Assembly (NCBI RefSeq): GCF_001544875.2
Contig: NZ_FCOA02000001.1
Span: forward strand, 248,001-312,000
DNA from: Caballeronia hypogeia
Lineage (GTDB): Bacteria > Pseudomonadota > Gammaproteobacteria > Burkholderiales > Burkholderiaceae
Direction: 5' to 3'
DNA: 64,000 nucleotides
Below are positions 1 to 8,968 of this stretch, one piece after another (positions within the stretch are counted from its first letter, which is position 1; every line of letters starts with the position of its first letter). The notes beneath the pieces were generated by a model. That model searched no databases, was not told the origin of the DNA, and was given only the letters and a program-made list of their open reading frames with translations. Position numbers and translations under genes: made by a program.

Positions 1-1
1 C

Positions 2-460
2 CGCTCGATCTGCGATATCGCCCGCAGCGAGGGCGAAGACGTGCATCGCGTGGAGGCGCAGTTGCAATGCATGATGGTGCTCGGCATGGGCGGCACCAAG
101 GCCAGCGACGACAACGCCGATCTCGGCTATTTCATCGTGCGCGGGGCGCTCGCGCAGTCGGTATCGAAGGCGACGAACGAAATCGCCGCCAAGGGACTGG
201 GCAGTCACGGCTCCACCGCCCTGCTCAAGTTCCTGCAGACGATTGCGTCGCGGTTTTCGGTGCAGGTCAGCGAACAGGTCGCGGCGAAATCCATTCCGGC
301 GATCGGCGCGGTGCTCGGCGCGATGGTCAACACGGTGTTCATCGACCACTTTCAGCAGATGGCGCACGGACACTTCACCGTGCGCCGGCTCGAGCGGCGC
401 TATGGGGCGTCGGCGGTCGAACGCGCGTATCAGACGATCGAGGTGATGGGCGGACGCTGA
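2..460 (+). CDS. EcsC-family protein (5'-truncated by window edge)
   Basis: The reading frame is open from base 2, so the true start lies outside the window; about 152 residues of the C-terminal part are visible. The visible part resembles the EcsC protein family: an acidic 'ARSEGED' stretch, then a Gly-rich helix pair (around 'KSIPAIGAVLGAMVNTVFID') typical of membrane-associated EcsC domains. The biochemical function of the family is unknown; in Bacillus EcsC is encoded with an ABC transporter. The 3' end overlaps the convergent esterase gene by about 31 bases. The family call is by similarity of pattern only. Confidence 0.7.
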   Translation, partial: RSICDIARSEGEDVHRVEAQLQCMMVLGMGGTKASDDNADLGYFIVRGALAQSVSKATNEIAAKGLGSHGSTALLKFLQTIASRFSVQVSEQVAAKSIPAIGAVLGAMVNTVFIDHFQQMAHGHFTVRRLERRYGASAVERAYQTIEVMGGR

Positions 461-1356
461 TTTTCACGCGACGACGTCATCGCGACGATAAACGCCGCCG
501 CCTGGGCCAACGCGCGATTCGCCTCGGGCATGAACGGCGCCCAGATCTGGAAGATGTGGGGCACGCCGGGCCAGATTTCCAGTTCGGCGCGCACGCCCGC
601 CGCACGCGCCTTTTTTGCGACGCGGGTGCAATCGTCGAGCAATAGTTCTGTGTCGCCGGCTTGGATCAGAAGCGGGGGCAGGCCCTCGAAGCGGCCGAAT
701 AGCGGGGATGCGTAGGGATGGTGCGCATCGGCTTGTCCGAGATACTGCGCGGCGACGCGCGGAAACACCGATGCGTGGTACATCGGATCGCGGCCCTCGT
801 TGGTTCGCATCGATTCGCCGCTGCAGGTGAGGTCCGTCCACGGCGAGAAGAGAACCGCCGCCGCAGGAAGCGGGTCACCGGCGTCTCGAAGCGCGAGCAA
901 TGTCGCCAGCGCGAGGCCTCCGCCCGCCGAGTCGCCAGCCAGCGCGATCGATTGCGCATCGACACCATCGGCCAGCAGGCGACGGTAGGCCGCCACGCTG
1001 TCGTCGAGCGCGGCGGGAAAGCGATGCTCGGGAGCCAGGCGATAGTCGAGCGAAAATACCGCGGCGTTCGCACGCGAAGCCAGCGCGAACGTGATCGCGC
1101 GATGACTGCGCGGCGAGCAGAAGTAGTAACCGCCGCCGTGCAGATAGAGAATGGTCGCGCGGCGCGGCGCGTCCGGAATCAGCCACTCGCCGCTTTCGTC
1201 GCGCGTATCGAGCCGCCAGCCTCGCGGCACGCCAGGCGACCAGATTCGACGCGACGCATAGGCGCGCGCCAGTTCGACATCGATTTCCGGCTTTGCCGTG
1301 TGGGGACGCACGCGCTTGCGCAGCAGCCAGCACGCGAGAGCGCTTTGCCAGCTCAT
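430..1356 (-). CDS. alpha/beta-hydrolase fold-3 esterase/lipase (HSL family)
   Basis: A 308-residue predicted cytosolic esterase. It has the hormone-sensitive-lipase family oxyanion-hole motif HGGGYYFCSP (about residue 73) and the nucleophile elbow GDSAGGG (about residue 141). A late 'WTDLTCSG' loop and 'GVPHIFQIW' near residue 267 supply the expected catalytic His. Members hydrolyse short-chain acyl esters; the substrate cannot be told from sequence. The gene is convergent with, and slightly overlaps, the EcsC-like gene, and lies just downstream of a CHRD-domain gene on the same strand with a gap of about 25 bases, so the two may be co-transcribed. Confidence 0.85.
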   Translation of the reverse strand: MSWQSALACWLLRKRVRPHTAKPEIDVELARAYASRRIWSPGVPRGWRLDTRDESGEWLIPDAPRRATILYLHGGGYYFCSPRSHRAITFALASRANAAVFSLDYRLAPEHRFPAALDDSVAAYRRLLADGVDAQSIALAGDSAGGGLALATLLALRDAGDPLPAAAVLFSPWTDLTCSGESMRTNEGRDPMYHASVFPRVAAQYLGQADAHHPYASPLFGRFEGLPPLLIQAGDTELLLDDCTRVAKKARAAGVRAELEIWPGVPHIFQIWAPFMPEANRALAQAAAFIVAMTSSRENQRPPITSIV

Positions 1357-1381
1357 CGCCGGACCATCCGTTGCGCCTGCA

Positions 1382-1837
1382 TCAATTCGCCGGCAGCACC
1401 TGACCGCGTATCTCGCCGGTCGGATTTTCCTGCGTGTGGATGTTGAAATACCACTGGCCCTGCATGAGATCGGTCACCTGTTGATCGGTCAACGTGGTCT
1501 GCCCTTTCATCGGGCTCGAGAGCGCGTTCTTTTCTATCGGCACCTGCACTTTCGCGTTCTGTCCCACCGGCGCGGGACCGTGGAAATGAGCCATGGTCAC
1601 CGGGCCGGACAGTTCTGCGTAGGTCGCGGTCCAGGAGAGGACTTTGGTGTCGGTGTCGAACGTCGCATCGAGTTCGCCGTGGCCCTTGCTCACGCGCGGC
1701 GGAACTTCGCTCGACGGCTGGAGGCTGGCTTTGAGCTTGACCATATCGGCGAACGATGCCGTCGGTGCCAGCAACGCCAGCCATGCGAGCAGCGCGCCTG
1801 CCGCCCGGCGGACGTGGGATGTGCGTGCCGAAACCAT
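1382..1837 (-). CDS. exported CHRD-domain protein
   Basis: About 151 residues: a signal peptide (RR then a Leu/Ala-rich core ending in SFA) followed by one CHRD domain. Diagnostic CHRD features are 'LSWTATYAELSGPVTMAHFHGPA' with its His-Phe-His, the 'YFNIHT' strand and the closing 'GEIRGQV'. CHRD domains are beta-sandwich modules first defined in chordin; the bacterial versions are secreted and of unknown role. The start at 1837 was chosen because GGAGAG lies just upstream and the signal peptide begins there; a longer frame reaching 1954 has no such signal. Confidence 0.85.
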   Translation of the reverse strand: MVSARTSHVRRAAGALLAWLALLAPTASFADMVKLKASLQPSSEVPPRVSKGHGELDATFDTDTKVLSWTATYAELSGPVTMAHFHGPAPVGQNAKVQVPIEKNALSSPMKGQTTLTDQQVTDLMQGQWYFNIHTQENPTGEIRGQVLPAN

Positions 1838-1950
1838 GCTTGACTCTCCAGTGTTTGTGCGACGCCAGACCGATGAGGCAGCCGATACGCCGGCTGCTTC
1901 CGGCATGGTAGTGCATTCGCATGATTGGCGTTTTTGGTGGCGCATGAACG

Positions 1951-1980
1951 CCAAAAGGGCGCCTTGCGGCGCCCTTTTGG
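1951..1980 (-). terminator. hairpin terminator downstream of porin
   Basis: A perfect 13-bp stem (CCAAAAGGGCGCC / GGCGCCCTTTTGG) with a TTGC loop lies 40 bases beyond the porin stop codon. The T-run is inside the 3' arm when read on the minus strand. The element sits between two minus-strand genes. Confidence 0.75.
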
Positions 1981-2020
1981 GTTACTACCTTGTTACTGGC
2001 TGCGTCAGACGCAGACCGCT

Positions 2021-3202
2021 TTAGAAGCGGTGACGGATACCCGTCGTGACCAGAACTTGACGGCCGCTGGACGAAGCCGTGCTGAATCCGCCGATGCGGG
2101 CGGTCGGGTACTCACCCTTGTCGAGGCCGCTGGCGAGCTGCACCACGCCTTCAGCATAGATGTCGGTGCGCTTCGACAGCGCGTAGTCGGTTTGCAAACC
2201 GAACTGGTGGTAGCGCACGATATTCGAGCCGTCACCGCCGCCGTACGTTACCTTCGAAAGCGTGAACGTGTACGCAGCACCGATCGCGAGGGCCGGCGTC
2301 AGAGCGTAGCGACCGTTCACTTCGATATTGTTGTCGACGACCTTGCCGTCGACCGAATTCGCGTCTTGGCGAACTTGCGACCAGAGACCACCGAACGTCA
2401 CTGCACCGATCGAATAGCTAGCGCCGGCGCCAAACGTGCGGAGACGAAGATCGTTCACATTGGCTAAAGAAGTATATCCATTGGCAAAGCTGATCGTCGG
2501 GCTGCCGCCAGTGATCGCGCCTGCGCCGTTGCTATTGGCGCCGTTCGATTGCGTGTAAGCAGCGCCGGCTTTCAACGGACCATTGGCATACCCAACGCCT
2601 GCGCTGTACGCACGGTTCGCTGCAAAGCTGCCTGCTGTGTTCGAGAACGCATACGAACCGCCGAACGTCAGGCCGCTGTAGTTCGCGCTCTGGAACTTGA
2701 CCGAATTGTTGAGACGGAATGCATCGCCGTTCAGGTTGTCGAGGTTACCCGGGTGAGCGAAGTACGTACCGCCCCACGTGCCGGTCGCGCTGACCGGGCC
2801 GAGGTAATCCGTCACAGAATCGGTTTGCTTACCGAGCGTGACCGTACCGAAGCCGCTCGACAGACCAACGAACGCCTGACGACCGAACATGCTGTTGCTG
2901 CCGCCGAGGCTCGAACCGTTCGCCACGTCAAAACCGCTCTCCAACGTGAAGATTGCCTTCATGCCGCCGCCGAGGTCTTCAGCACCACGCAGGCCCCAAC
3001 GGCTCATCTGCACGTTGCCGCCGTTCATGCCGAACTGGCTGGACTTCATCGTTCCGCTACCGGCCGGCGACTGAACGTTGTTCACGTACGTCAGACCTGC
3101 GTCGACCAGACCGTACAACGTCACGCTGCTTTGCGCGCTTGCAGCCGTCGCGAACGATGCGACCAGCGTTGCCACTGCCACGCCGATTAGATTCTTTTTC
3201 AT
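2021..3202 (-). CDS. Gram-negative outer-membrane porin (Porin_4/OmpC-like)
   Basis: A 393-residue general porin of the Burkholderia/Neisseria type, expected to form 16-stranded trimers for diffusion of small hydrophilic solutes. The sequence shows a signal peptide ending in ASAQ, the family-typical mature start 'SSVTLYGLVDAGL', the 'MSRWGLRGAEDLGGG' and 'FGRQAFVGL' motifs, alternating aromatic beta-strands and a C-terminal Phe ('GIRHRF') for BAM-dependent insertion. The start is at 3202, with AGGAAC upstream; a longer frame to 3295 would bury the signal peptide. It is divergent from a LysR regulator that could control it. Burkholderia genomes carry many paralogues, so the ligand is not assignable. 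Confidence 0.93.
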   Translation of the reverse strand: MKKNLIGVAVATLVASFATAASAQSSVTLYGLVDAGLTYVNNVQSPAGSGTMKSSQFGMNGGNVQMSRWGLRGAEDLGGGMKAIFTLESGFDVANGSSLGGSNSMFGRQAFVGLSSGFGTVTLGKQTDSVTDYLGPVSATGTWGGTYFAHPGNLDNLNGDAFRLNNSVKFQSANYSGLTFGGSYAFSNTAGSFAANRAYSAGVGYANGPLKAGAAYTQSNGANSNGAGAITGGSPTISFANGYTSLANVNDLRLRTFGAGASYSIGAVTFGGLWSQVRQDANSVDGKVVDNNIEVNGRYALTPALAIGAAYTFTLSKVTYGGGDGSNIVRYHQFGLQTDYALSKRTDIYAEGVVQLASGLDKGEYPTARIGGFSTASSSGRQVLVTTGIRHRF

Positions 3203-3635
3203 AGGTGTTCCTTTGAGTGAGTCTTGCGACCCGGGGGTTGCTTCAGGCTGAGCGCTCATCAGCGGAGCTACTTCATTACTCGCTTGGCGCAGCACCGATA
3301 TTCGGCAGGACCAAGTTTATTGCCCGGTCTTTTTGAGAAACTGACACGGCAAGCACAAAAGGCTTTTCGACTTATTCGAAAAGTGCAATTTCAAGACGGG
3401 AAAACGCCTAAGCCGCGTGGACTTACCTGCGGCAGAGCAGATGACGAAGGATGGTGTCGCGATGGTTCAGTTGCAAACATGCGACAGTGGTCCCAGCGAT
3501 ACAGATGCGCGGGTTAAGAGCACTCCGATTCAGATATGCCCAAATTCACTTTAAAGTCGCGCACGCGAGTCAAAACAAGGTCACTCGCATCGAAATACAG
3601 GGCGTTCTTAAATCGCCAGTCGAGTCGCAATCCTA
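3203..3635. promoter_or_regulatory. intergenic control region between porin and LysR gene
   Basis: A 433-bp divergent spacer, more AT-rich than its surroundings. It should hold the porin and LysR-gene promoters. One visible structure is an 8-bp inverted repeat, CTTTTCGA-CTTAT-TCGAAAAG, at 3363-3383. Small frames in this stretch look non-coding. No clear consensus promoter was identified. Confidence 0.5.
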
Positions 3636-4571
3636 ATGAATCAACTTCAAGCGATGCGCGTCTTCATGAAGGTGGCGGAAACCGAGTCGTTCGGCCGCGC
3701 CGCTGCCGCGCTCGATCTGTCCAACGCCGTGGTGACGCGCTACGTCTCCCTGCTGGAAACGCATCTCAACGCGCGCCTTCTCAACCGGACCACGCGCAGC
3801 GTCTCGCTGACGGAAGCCGGGCGCGCCTACGCCGATGGCTGTCGAGCCGTCATCGAGCAGATCGAAGCGATGGAAGCATCGGTGGCGAACAGTTCGATAG
3901 ACCCGTCCGGAACGCTCAAACTCGTGGCATCGGCGTCCTTCTCGCTGCTCGGGCTCACGCCTATGTTGCGTGCGTTTCGTGAACGCTATCCGGACGTCAA
4001 GTTGCGCCTGACTCTGCTGCATCGTCCGGTCGATCTCGTCGCTGAAGGTTTTGACGTCGGCATCGTCGTGCCTCAACTGGTCACCAGCGGCATGCTGATC
4101 AACCGGCCGCTTCTCAAGGTTTCGGCCGTCCTGGTGGCCTCACCGGATTACTTGTCGCAACGCGGCACGCCCGCTCACCCCGCCTCGCTGGCGGCGCACG
4201 ATTTCCTTGCGCCCGCAGCGGACGTGCACGGGTCCACTTGGTCGTTCGTCGGGAGTTCGGGTACGTCGGAAAGCGTCGTGCTCGATCCGGCATATATGGT
4301 GAACAGTTCACACATGCTTCGGCAGGCCGCCTTGTCCGGAATGGGTGTGGCTGCGTTGCCCGAGAGCTACGTGACCCGGGACATCGAAACGGGCGCGCTC
4401 GTGCGGCTACTGCCCGGTTACGCTCTAGAGGACGCCGACAAGGAAGTGTCCATCGTCTATCCGGGACGCAGGCACGTGTCGGCCAAGACGCGATGTTTCG
4501 TCGACTTCGCCCTGACCTATTTCCGCGGCAGCGAAGCGGCGGCTGTAAGCATCGACCCTTCTTCGGACTGA
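3636..4571 (+). CDS. LysR-family transcriptional regulator
   Basis: A 311-residue LysR-type regulator with an N-terminal winged helix-turn-helix (about residues 1-60; 'SFGRAAAALDLSNAVVTRYV', 'LNARLLNRTTRSVSLTEAG') and a periplasmic-binding-protein-like effector domain (about 90-295). The 'LLNRTTR' signature places it in the large CrgA/AaeR-type subfamily. Effector and target are unknown. LTTRs often regulate the divergent neighbour, here the porin. No strong Shine-Dalgarno precedes the ATG. The C-terminal end abuts a long perfect hairpin separating it from the convergent kinase gene. Confidence 0.92.
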   Translation: MNQLQAMRVFMKVAETESFGRAAAALDLSNAVVTRYVSLLETHLNARLLNRTTRSVSLTEAGRAYADGCRAVIEQIEAMEASVANSSIDPSGTLKLVASASFSLLGLTPMLRAFRERYPDVKLRLTLLHRPVDLVAEGFDVGIVVPQLVTSGMLINRPLLKVSAVLVASPDYLSQRGTPAHPASLAAHDFLAPAADVHGSTWSFVGSSGTSESVVLDPAYMVNSSHMLRQAALSGMGVAALPESYVTRDIETGALVRLLPGYALEDADKEVSIVYPGRRHVSAKTRCFVDFALTYFRGSEAAAVSIDPSSD

Positions 4572-4578
4572 CAAGGCC

Positions 4579-4620
4579 ACGAACGGCGACGCCGCGGAAG
4601 AGCGCGGCGTCGCCGTTCGT
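4579..4620. terminator. long perfect hairpin between convergent genes
   Basis: An 18-bp perfect stem (ACGAACGGCGACGCCGCG and its complement) with a GAAGAG loop lies between the LysR stop and the kinase stop. There is no T-tract on either side, so it may be a Rho-assisted or bidirectional terminator, or an mRNA 3'-end stabiliser. Confidence 0.6.
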
Positions 4621-4624
4621 CCCG

Positions 4625-7600
4625 CTAAAGAATCGTGGCTCCCTGCGCGTCGATGCGCTCGACGAGCTGCTCGCATCGCGCGATCAGTTCGAGACCCTCA
4701 CGCTGGCGCGCCTCGCGCGTCTTCAAATGCAGGTCGCGCCTGAATTCTTCCAGTGCCTCCAGCAGCGGCCGATACTGCAAAACGCTGGCCGCGCCGAACA
4801 CGCGATGATGCCAGTCGCGCAGATCGTCGACCGTACCGCGATCCAGCAGCCGGCGCAGCGCCACGAGATCGTCGCGGAACGACGACACGAACGCGTCCAG
4901 CAAGGCTCTGACGGTCGCCTCGCTGCCCCAGAGTTGCGCCATGGCGCCGAGATCGAGTTCGTCATCGTCTCTCTGCGGATCGAGCGTCGTGGCATGCGGC
5001 TGCGTCTGGGCCTCGGGCAACGCACTGTCCGCCACCCACCAGCGATTCAGATGCTCGCGCAAGGTGGCGAGCCGCGTCGGCTTCACGAGGCAATCGTCCA
5101 TGCCGGCCTCGCGGCACCTGCGCAACTCGTCAGGCGCGGTGCTCGCCGTGATACCGAGTATCGGCAGCCGGCGCGGGGAATCGGCTTCATCCGCCCGCAG
5201 GCGACGCGCGAGTTCGTAGCCGGTCATGTTGGGCATATGGCAATCGGTGATCAGAAAGCCGTAGCGCGTGTCGCCGAGCGCCGCGAGCGCTTCGACGCCA
5301 TCGTGCACGACATCGCAGGCGAAGCCGAGCAGCGAGAGCTGGTGACGGATCAGCTCCTGATTCACCGGATGATCTTCGGCTACGAGCACGAGCTTGCCGC
5401 TGCGTAACGCGTCTTCCCGGTCCGGCGCCGCCATCTTCGTTTCGTGGCCGAGCACGGCGCGCGCAGCGATCTGGGGCATGCCGGTCATCGCCGCGACGCA
5501 AGCCGCGCCGAGTCCGTGCCATGAGATCGGATTGACGCTGACGCGGATGTCGTCTTCGAGAATGCGGTAGCCGGTCGGCTTCGGCTTCTCGGTCAGGTGG
5601 ATCACGCGCGAACCCAACGGCCTGTCGCTCTTGTGTGCGTCGCTCAGAAAAACGATATCGACGTCCGCAAACGACCGAGGCGCGAGCAACGCGATTTCCT
5701 TCGGCCGACGGCGCTGCAGCTCGAGGCCGAGCGCCGCGCCGTAATGCATGAGTGCTTCCGCTACACGGTCATCGTCGATCGCGACGATGCCGCGCTTGCC
5801 GCGCAGACCTTCGATCTGGTATTGCAAGGTCTCGAGAGGCATGCTGAGCCGGACGGTCATTGCCGTGCCCACGCCGATCGCGCTTGCCAGACTCATTTCG
5901 CCACCCATCAGTTCGACGAGACGATTGCAGATCGTGAGTCCGAGACCGGTGCCGCCGAAGCGCCGTGTGGTAGATGTCTCCGCCTGCACGAACGGCTCGA
6001 AAAGACTCTGCTGAGCCTCGGCGGCAATGCCGATGCCGGTGTCCTTCACGCAGAGTTCGATGACCGGCTCCGCCCCGGAGTCCTCCACCGCCCGCACCTC
6101 GAGCGCCACCTCACCCTTGATCGTGAACTTGATGGCGTTGCTCATCAGGTTGAAGAGAACCTGCCTGAGGCGCACGCTGTCGCCTCGAACGCTCGCGGGC
6201 ACTTCCGGCGCGACGTCGACGCGCAGGCGCAAGCCCTTCTCGTGCGCGCGTCCGGCGAGCAGGCCGACCGCGTTGTCGACCAGTTCGCGCAGGTCGATCG
6301 GCGTCGATTCGATTGTCAGCCGGCCGGCCTCGATCTTCGAATAGTCGAGGAGGTCATCGAGGATTTGCAGTAACGCGCTCGCGGAATCCTGGATCATGCC
6401 GAGCATCTGCGACTGGTCCGGATTCAACGGCGTGTTCTCGAGCACCTCGACGAGCCCCAGCACACCGTTCATTGGCGTGCGGATTTCGTGGCTCATCATG
6501 GCGAGGAAGTCGTCCTTGGCGCGCGATGCGGCTTCGGCCGCGTCCCGCGCACGAGCGAGCTCTTCCGAACGCGCGTGGTCGAAGCTGGCATCCGCCCAAT
6601 AGCCGCTCCACACCACCGCGCCGTCGTCCTCGCGGTGCGCGACGAGATCGGCGCGAATCCACCGCGTGACGCCTTCGATCGTGGAGCGAAATTCCGTGTG
6701 CAGCGGCTCGAGCGTGCGCGCCGAAGTTTCAATCTCGCGCAGCAGACGTGCATTGTCTTCAGCATGGACATGCGTCAACGCGTGAATCGGATCGTCCGCG
6801 AGCGCGACGACGCCCAGGCCGAGCAACTGGCGCGTGTCGCCATCGATATACGGAAGGCTGTAATTGCCGTCGCTCGCGCGGCGCAGCTGGAACACGACCG
6901 CGGGCAGCGAACGTGTGACGTCGTGGAGCCGGCGCTCGGTCTGCCGCGCCCGGGTCTCCGCATCGCGAATATCGGTGATGTCGATCATCGTGCCGACGAC
7001 GCCCGCACGCTCGCCGTTCGACGCCGCGAACGCTCCGGTCCAGAAAAGGCCGCTGCGCGGGCGGTTCTCGTTGTCGCTGAATTCCGTTTCGATTTCCTGT
7101 CGCTCGCCGGTTGCAAGCGTCGCGCTGGTCAGGTCGTGGAGCACGCGACTCTGTTCCGCGCCCCACGCCGCGACTTCCAGGCTCGTGCGCCCGATGATGT
7201 CCTCGCGCCGCACGTTGAGCGCCTCTTCGAAGGCCCGGTTCACAGCGATATAGCGGTTATCCATGTCTTTCGCGACAAGCGGATACGGCACCACCTCCAT
7301 CATGGTTTGCTGGAAACTGAGTTGAGTGCCGAGGCGCTGTTCGGTATCCATGCGCCGTCCCATCTCCTGTTGCAACCTGATGAACGCGCGAAGCGTCACG
7401 AAGAGCACGGCGGCAATGCAGATCAGTGCGGGCAGCAATCGTTGCAGCGGGATATTCCAACCAGTCGCGTCCGGCGGCGCAGCCCCGGCAACGCTCGACG
7501 CTGGTTCTGCGGACTGCGCGACTGCCCGCTTGAGCAGCAGGTCCAGCGGGTGCAATTCGGAACGTAACGCATAGTTGAGGCGTCCGGAGCGGCTCTCGGC

Positions 7601-7969
7601 GACGATCATGTCGACTTCGCCGAGCTGGAAGGCCGTGGCAGCGCGCGCCCAGTCGTCGAAGGGTTTCTGATCGAAGGTCACGCCCAGCAAGCGCTCGATC
7701 TGTCCGAGTGCGATTCGCGGGGACTCGGGCGAAGCATCGGCCGAATGGACGGGCGTCCCGATCACGCCCACCACGATCGGCCTCAGCGCCCGCAAGTAGT
7801 TGCGTGCCGGTTCATCGAGTTCGAAAGCCGGAGCCGTGTCGTTAGATTTGGCGCTCACGGTCGCGGCGGGTTGCGACGTGTCGATGAGCGTATCAGGCGG
7901 GGCCGCGCGGCAGCAAAGCGGCGCGGCGAGGCTGAGAAGCAGCAAGCCGCGGACGAACAATGATCTCAA
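4625..7969 (-). CDS. BvgS/RcsC-type hybrid sensor histidine kinase
   Basis: About 1114 residues in a full phosphorelay arrangement. Signal peptide or first membrane anchor 1-25; a short periplasmic segment of about 150 residues resembling part of a solute-binding domain; transmembrane segment about 178-198; two PAS domains about 215-470; HisKA with SHEIRTPMNG (His about 494); HATPase with DTGIGI and GGTGLGL; a degenerate receiver about 725-835; an intact receiver about 860-975 (Asp in LITDCHMP about 909, Lys about 963); and a C-terminal HPt (HRVFGAA, His about 1055). It should autophosphorylate and pass phosphate to a LuxR-type regulator. Three such regulators lie immediately upstream on the same strand. 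The start is set at a TTG six bases after GAGAGG; the upstream extension lacks a signal peptide start. Confidence 0.93.
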   Translation of the reverse strand: MRSLFVRGLLLLSLAAPLCCRAAPPDTLIDTSQPAATVSAKSNDTAPAFELDEPARNYLRALRPIVVGVIGTPVHSADASPESPRIALGQIERLLGVTFDQKPFDDWARAATAFQLGEVDMIVAESRSGRLNYALRSELHPLDLLLKRAVAQSAEPASSVAGAAPPDATGWNIPLQRLLPALICIAAVLFVTLRAFIRLQQEMGRRMDTEQRLGTQLSFQQTMMEVVPYPLVAKDMDNRYIAVNRAFEEALNVRREDIIGRTSLEVAAWGAEQSRVLHDLTSATLATGERQEIETEFSDNENRPRSGLFWTGAFAASNGERAGVVGTMIDITDIRDAETRARQTERRLHDVTRSLPAVVFQLRRASDGNYSLPYIDGDTRQLLGLGVVALADDPIHALTHVHAEDNARLLREIETSARTLEPLHTEFRSTIEGVTRWIRADLVAHREDDGAVVWSGYWADASFDHARSEELARARDAAEAASRAKDDFLAMMSHEIRTPMNGVLGLVEVLENTPLNPDQSQMLGMIQDSASALLQILDDLLDYSKIEAGRLTIESTPIDLRELVDNAVGLLAGRAHEKGLRLRVDVAPEVPASVRGDSVRLRQVLFNLMSNAIKFTIKGEVALEVRAVEDSGAEPVIELCVKDTGIGIAAEAQQSLFEPFVQAETSTTRRFGGTGLGLTICNRLVELMGGEMSLASAIGVGTAMTVRLSMPLETLQYQIEGLRGKRGIVAIDDDRVAEALMHYGAALGLELQRRRPKEIALLAPRSFADVDIVFLSDAHKSDRPLGSRVIHLTEKPKPTGYRILEDDIRVSVNPISWHGLGAACVAAMTGMPQIAARAVLGHETKMAAPDREDALRSGKLVLVAEDHPVNQELIRHQLSLLGFACDVVHDGVEALAALGDTRYGFLITDCHMPNMTGYELARRLRADEADSPRRLPILGITASTAPDELRRCREAGMDDCLVKPTRLATLREHLNRWWVADSALPEAQTQPHATTLDPQRDDDELDLGAMAQLWGSEATVRALLDAFVSSFRDDLVALRRLLDRGTVDDLRDWHHRVFGAASVLQYRPLLEALEEFRRDLHLKTREARQREGLELIARCEQLVERIDAQGATIL

Positions 7970-7975
7970 AATGAA

Positions 7976-7981
7976 CCTCTC
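7976..7981 (-). promoter_or_regulatory. Shine-Dalgarno deciding a TTG start (hybrid kinase)
   Basis: GAGAGG on the minus strand, six bases before a TTG whose translation begins directly with a signal-peptide-like sequence. No ATG or GTG in the vicinity offers a better start. Confidence 0.6.
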
Positions 7982-8202
7982 GAAAGCGGGCGACGTGTGC
8001 AACGACAGTTGCTTCGCCAAGCAGGGCACGCCCGCGGACGCCGGTTTCGCCACGATTCGAGTCAAGTCGAATCTTCACGAAGCATCGTGCTTGCCTCTCG
8101 GGTGCAGAGGCTTCGAGTCTGATCCGCATTCCGTTGAGACCGAATCAGAATGGTCCCAAATCACTCCGAGATAGAAGCGCCCCTAAAAGAACGCGAGTCG
8201 CT

Positions 8203-8853
8203 TCAGACCAATCCGACTTGCTGAAAAAAAGCGACGAGTTCGGCCTCGGAATCGAGTCCGAGCTTGCGCATGCCACTTCGCTTCTGCGTGGCGATTGTCT
8301 TGCGGCTCCGTCCGAAGTGTTTCGCAATTTCATGCACCAGGAGACCACTGGCATACAGTTGAAACACTTCCCATTCGCGCCGGCTCAGTACGCCTGCGCG
8401 CGCGGGCGACGTGCTCGGCAGCTGACTCACCTCTGTTTCGACGCGCGGCGAGAGAAAGCAGCCACCCGCCTCTGCCACGCGGATCGCCTCGCTCAGGCAC
8501 AGGAGTCCGTCACGCTTGTCGATCACGCCGTCGAGTCCGAGCCGGACAAGCCCGGCCAGCAAGCGCGTCTGTGAAATCATCGTGAGTACGATGACCTTCG
8601 GTCGCGTCACCTGCCATGTGAGTCGCCTAAGGAATGCGATCGAATTGCTTTCGCCGTCGATGCCTCGCATGCCTATATCGGAGAAGATGTAATCGCACGG
8701 CGTGGCGCTTACCGCCTCAGCAAGCTCTGCCGTGTCGCCTGCAGTGGCGACGACTTTCACTGAGCCATCCCTTTCCAGAAAGCTCTTAACTCCCTTGATG
8801 ACAACCGGATGGTCGTCCGCCACGATCGCTAGCTTGGGCGCCTTTTTTTTCAT
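8203..8853 (-). CDS. RcsB-like LuxR-family response regulator (1 of 3)
   Basis: A 216-residue two-domain regulator: receiver about 5-125 with acidic pair DD (13-14), phospho-acceptor Asp59 in FSDIGM and Lys113, then a LuxR/FixJ helix-turn-helix about 150-205. The recognition-helix region 'KTIATQKRSGMRKLGL' and the C-terminal 'LVAFFQQVGLV' resemble RcsB rather than NarL. The usual Pro after the phosphorylation site (xMP) is Arg here. It is the member closest to the hybrid kinase gene (233-bp gap) and the likeliest phosphorelay partner. No strong Shine-Dalgarno is visible. It is a paralogue of the next two genes. Confidence 0.9.
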   Translation of the reverse strand: MKKKAPKLAIVADDHPVVIKGVKSFLERDGSVKVVATAGDTAELAEAVSATPCDYIFSDIGMRGIDGESNSIAFLRRLTWQVTRPKVIVLTMISQTRLLAGLVRLGLDGVIDKRDGLLCLSEAIRVAEAGGCFLSPRVETEVSQLPSTSPARAGVLSRREWEVFQLYASGLLVHEIAKHFGRSRKTIATQKRSGMRKLGLDSEAELVAFFQQVGLV

Positions 8854-8968
8854 TATTTGTTGGGCGTGTTATTGAGAAAGTCGGCACACTTCTGTCTTTC
8901 AATTGACTGAACGTTGTCTCATGGTCCGGCCTCGAATGAATAAGCGTTAGCAGCGCGGCGCACTCCGC

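Noticed and set aside
3224..3517. 97-codon plus-strand frame upstream of the LysR gene
   Set aside because: It lies in the porin promoter/leader region, with no homology or Shine-Dalgarno; more likely non-coding.
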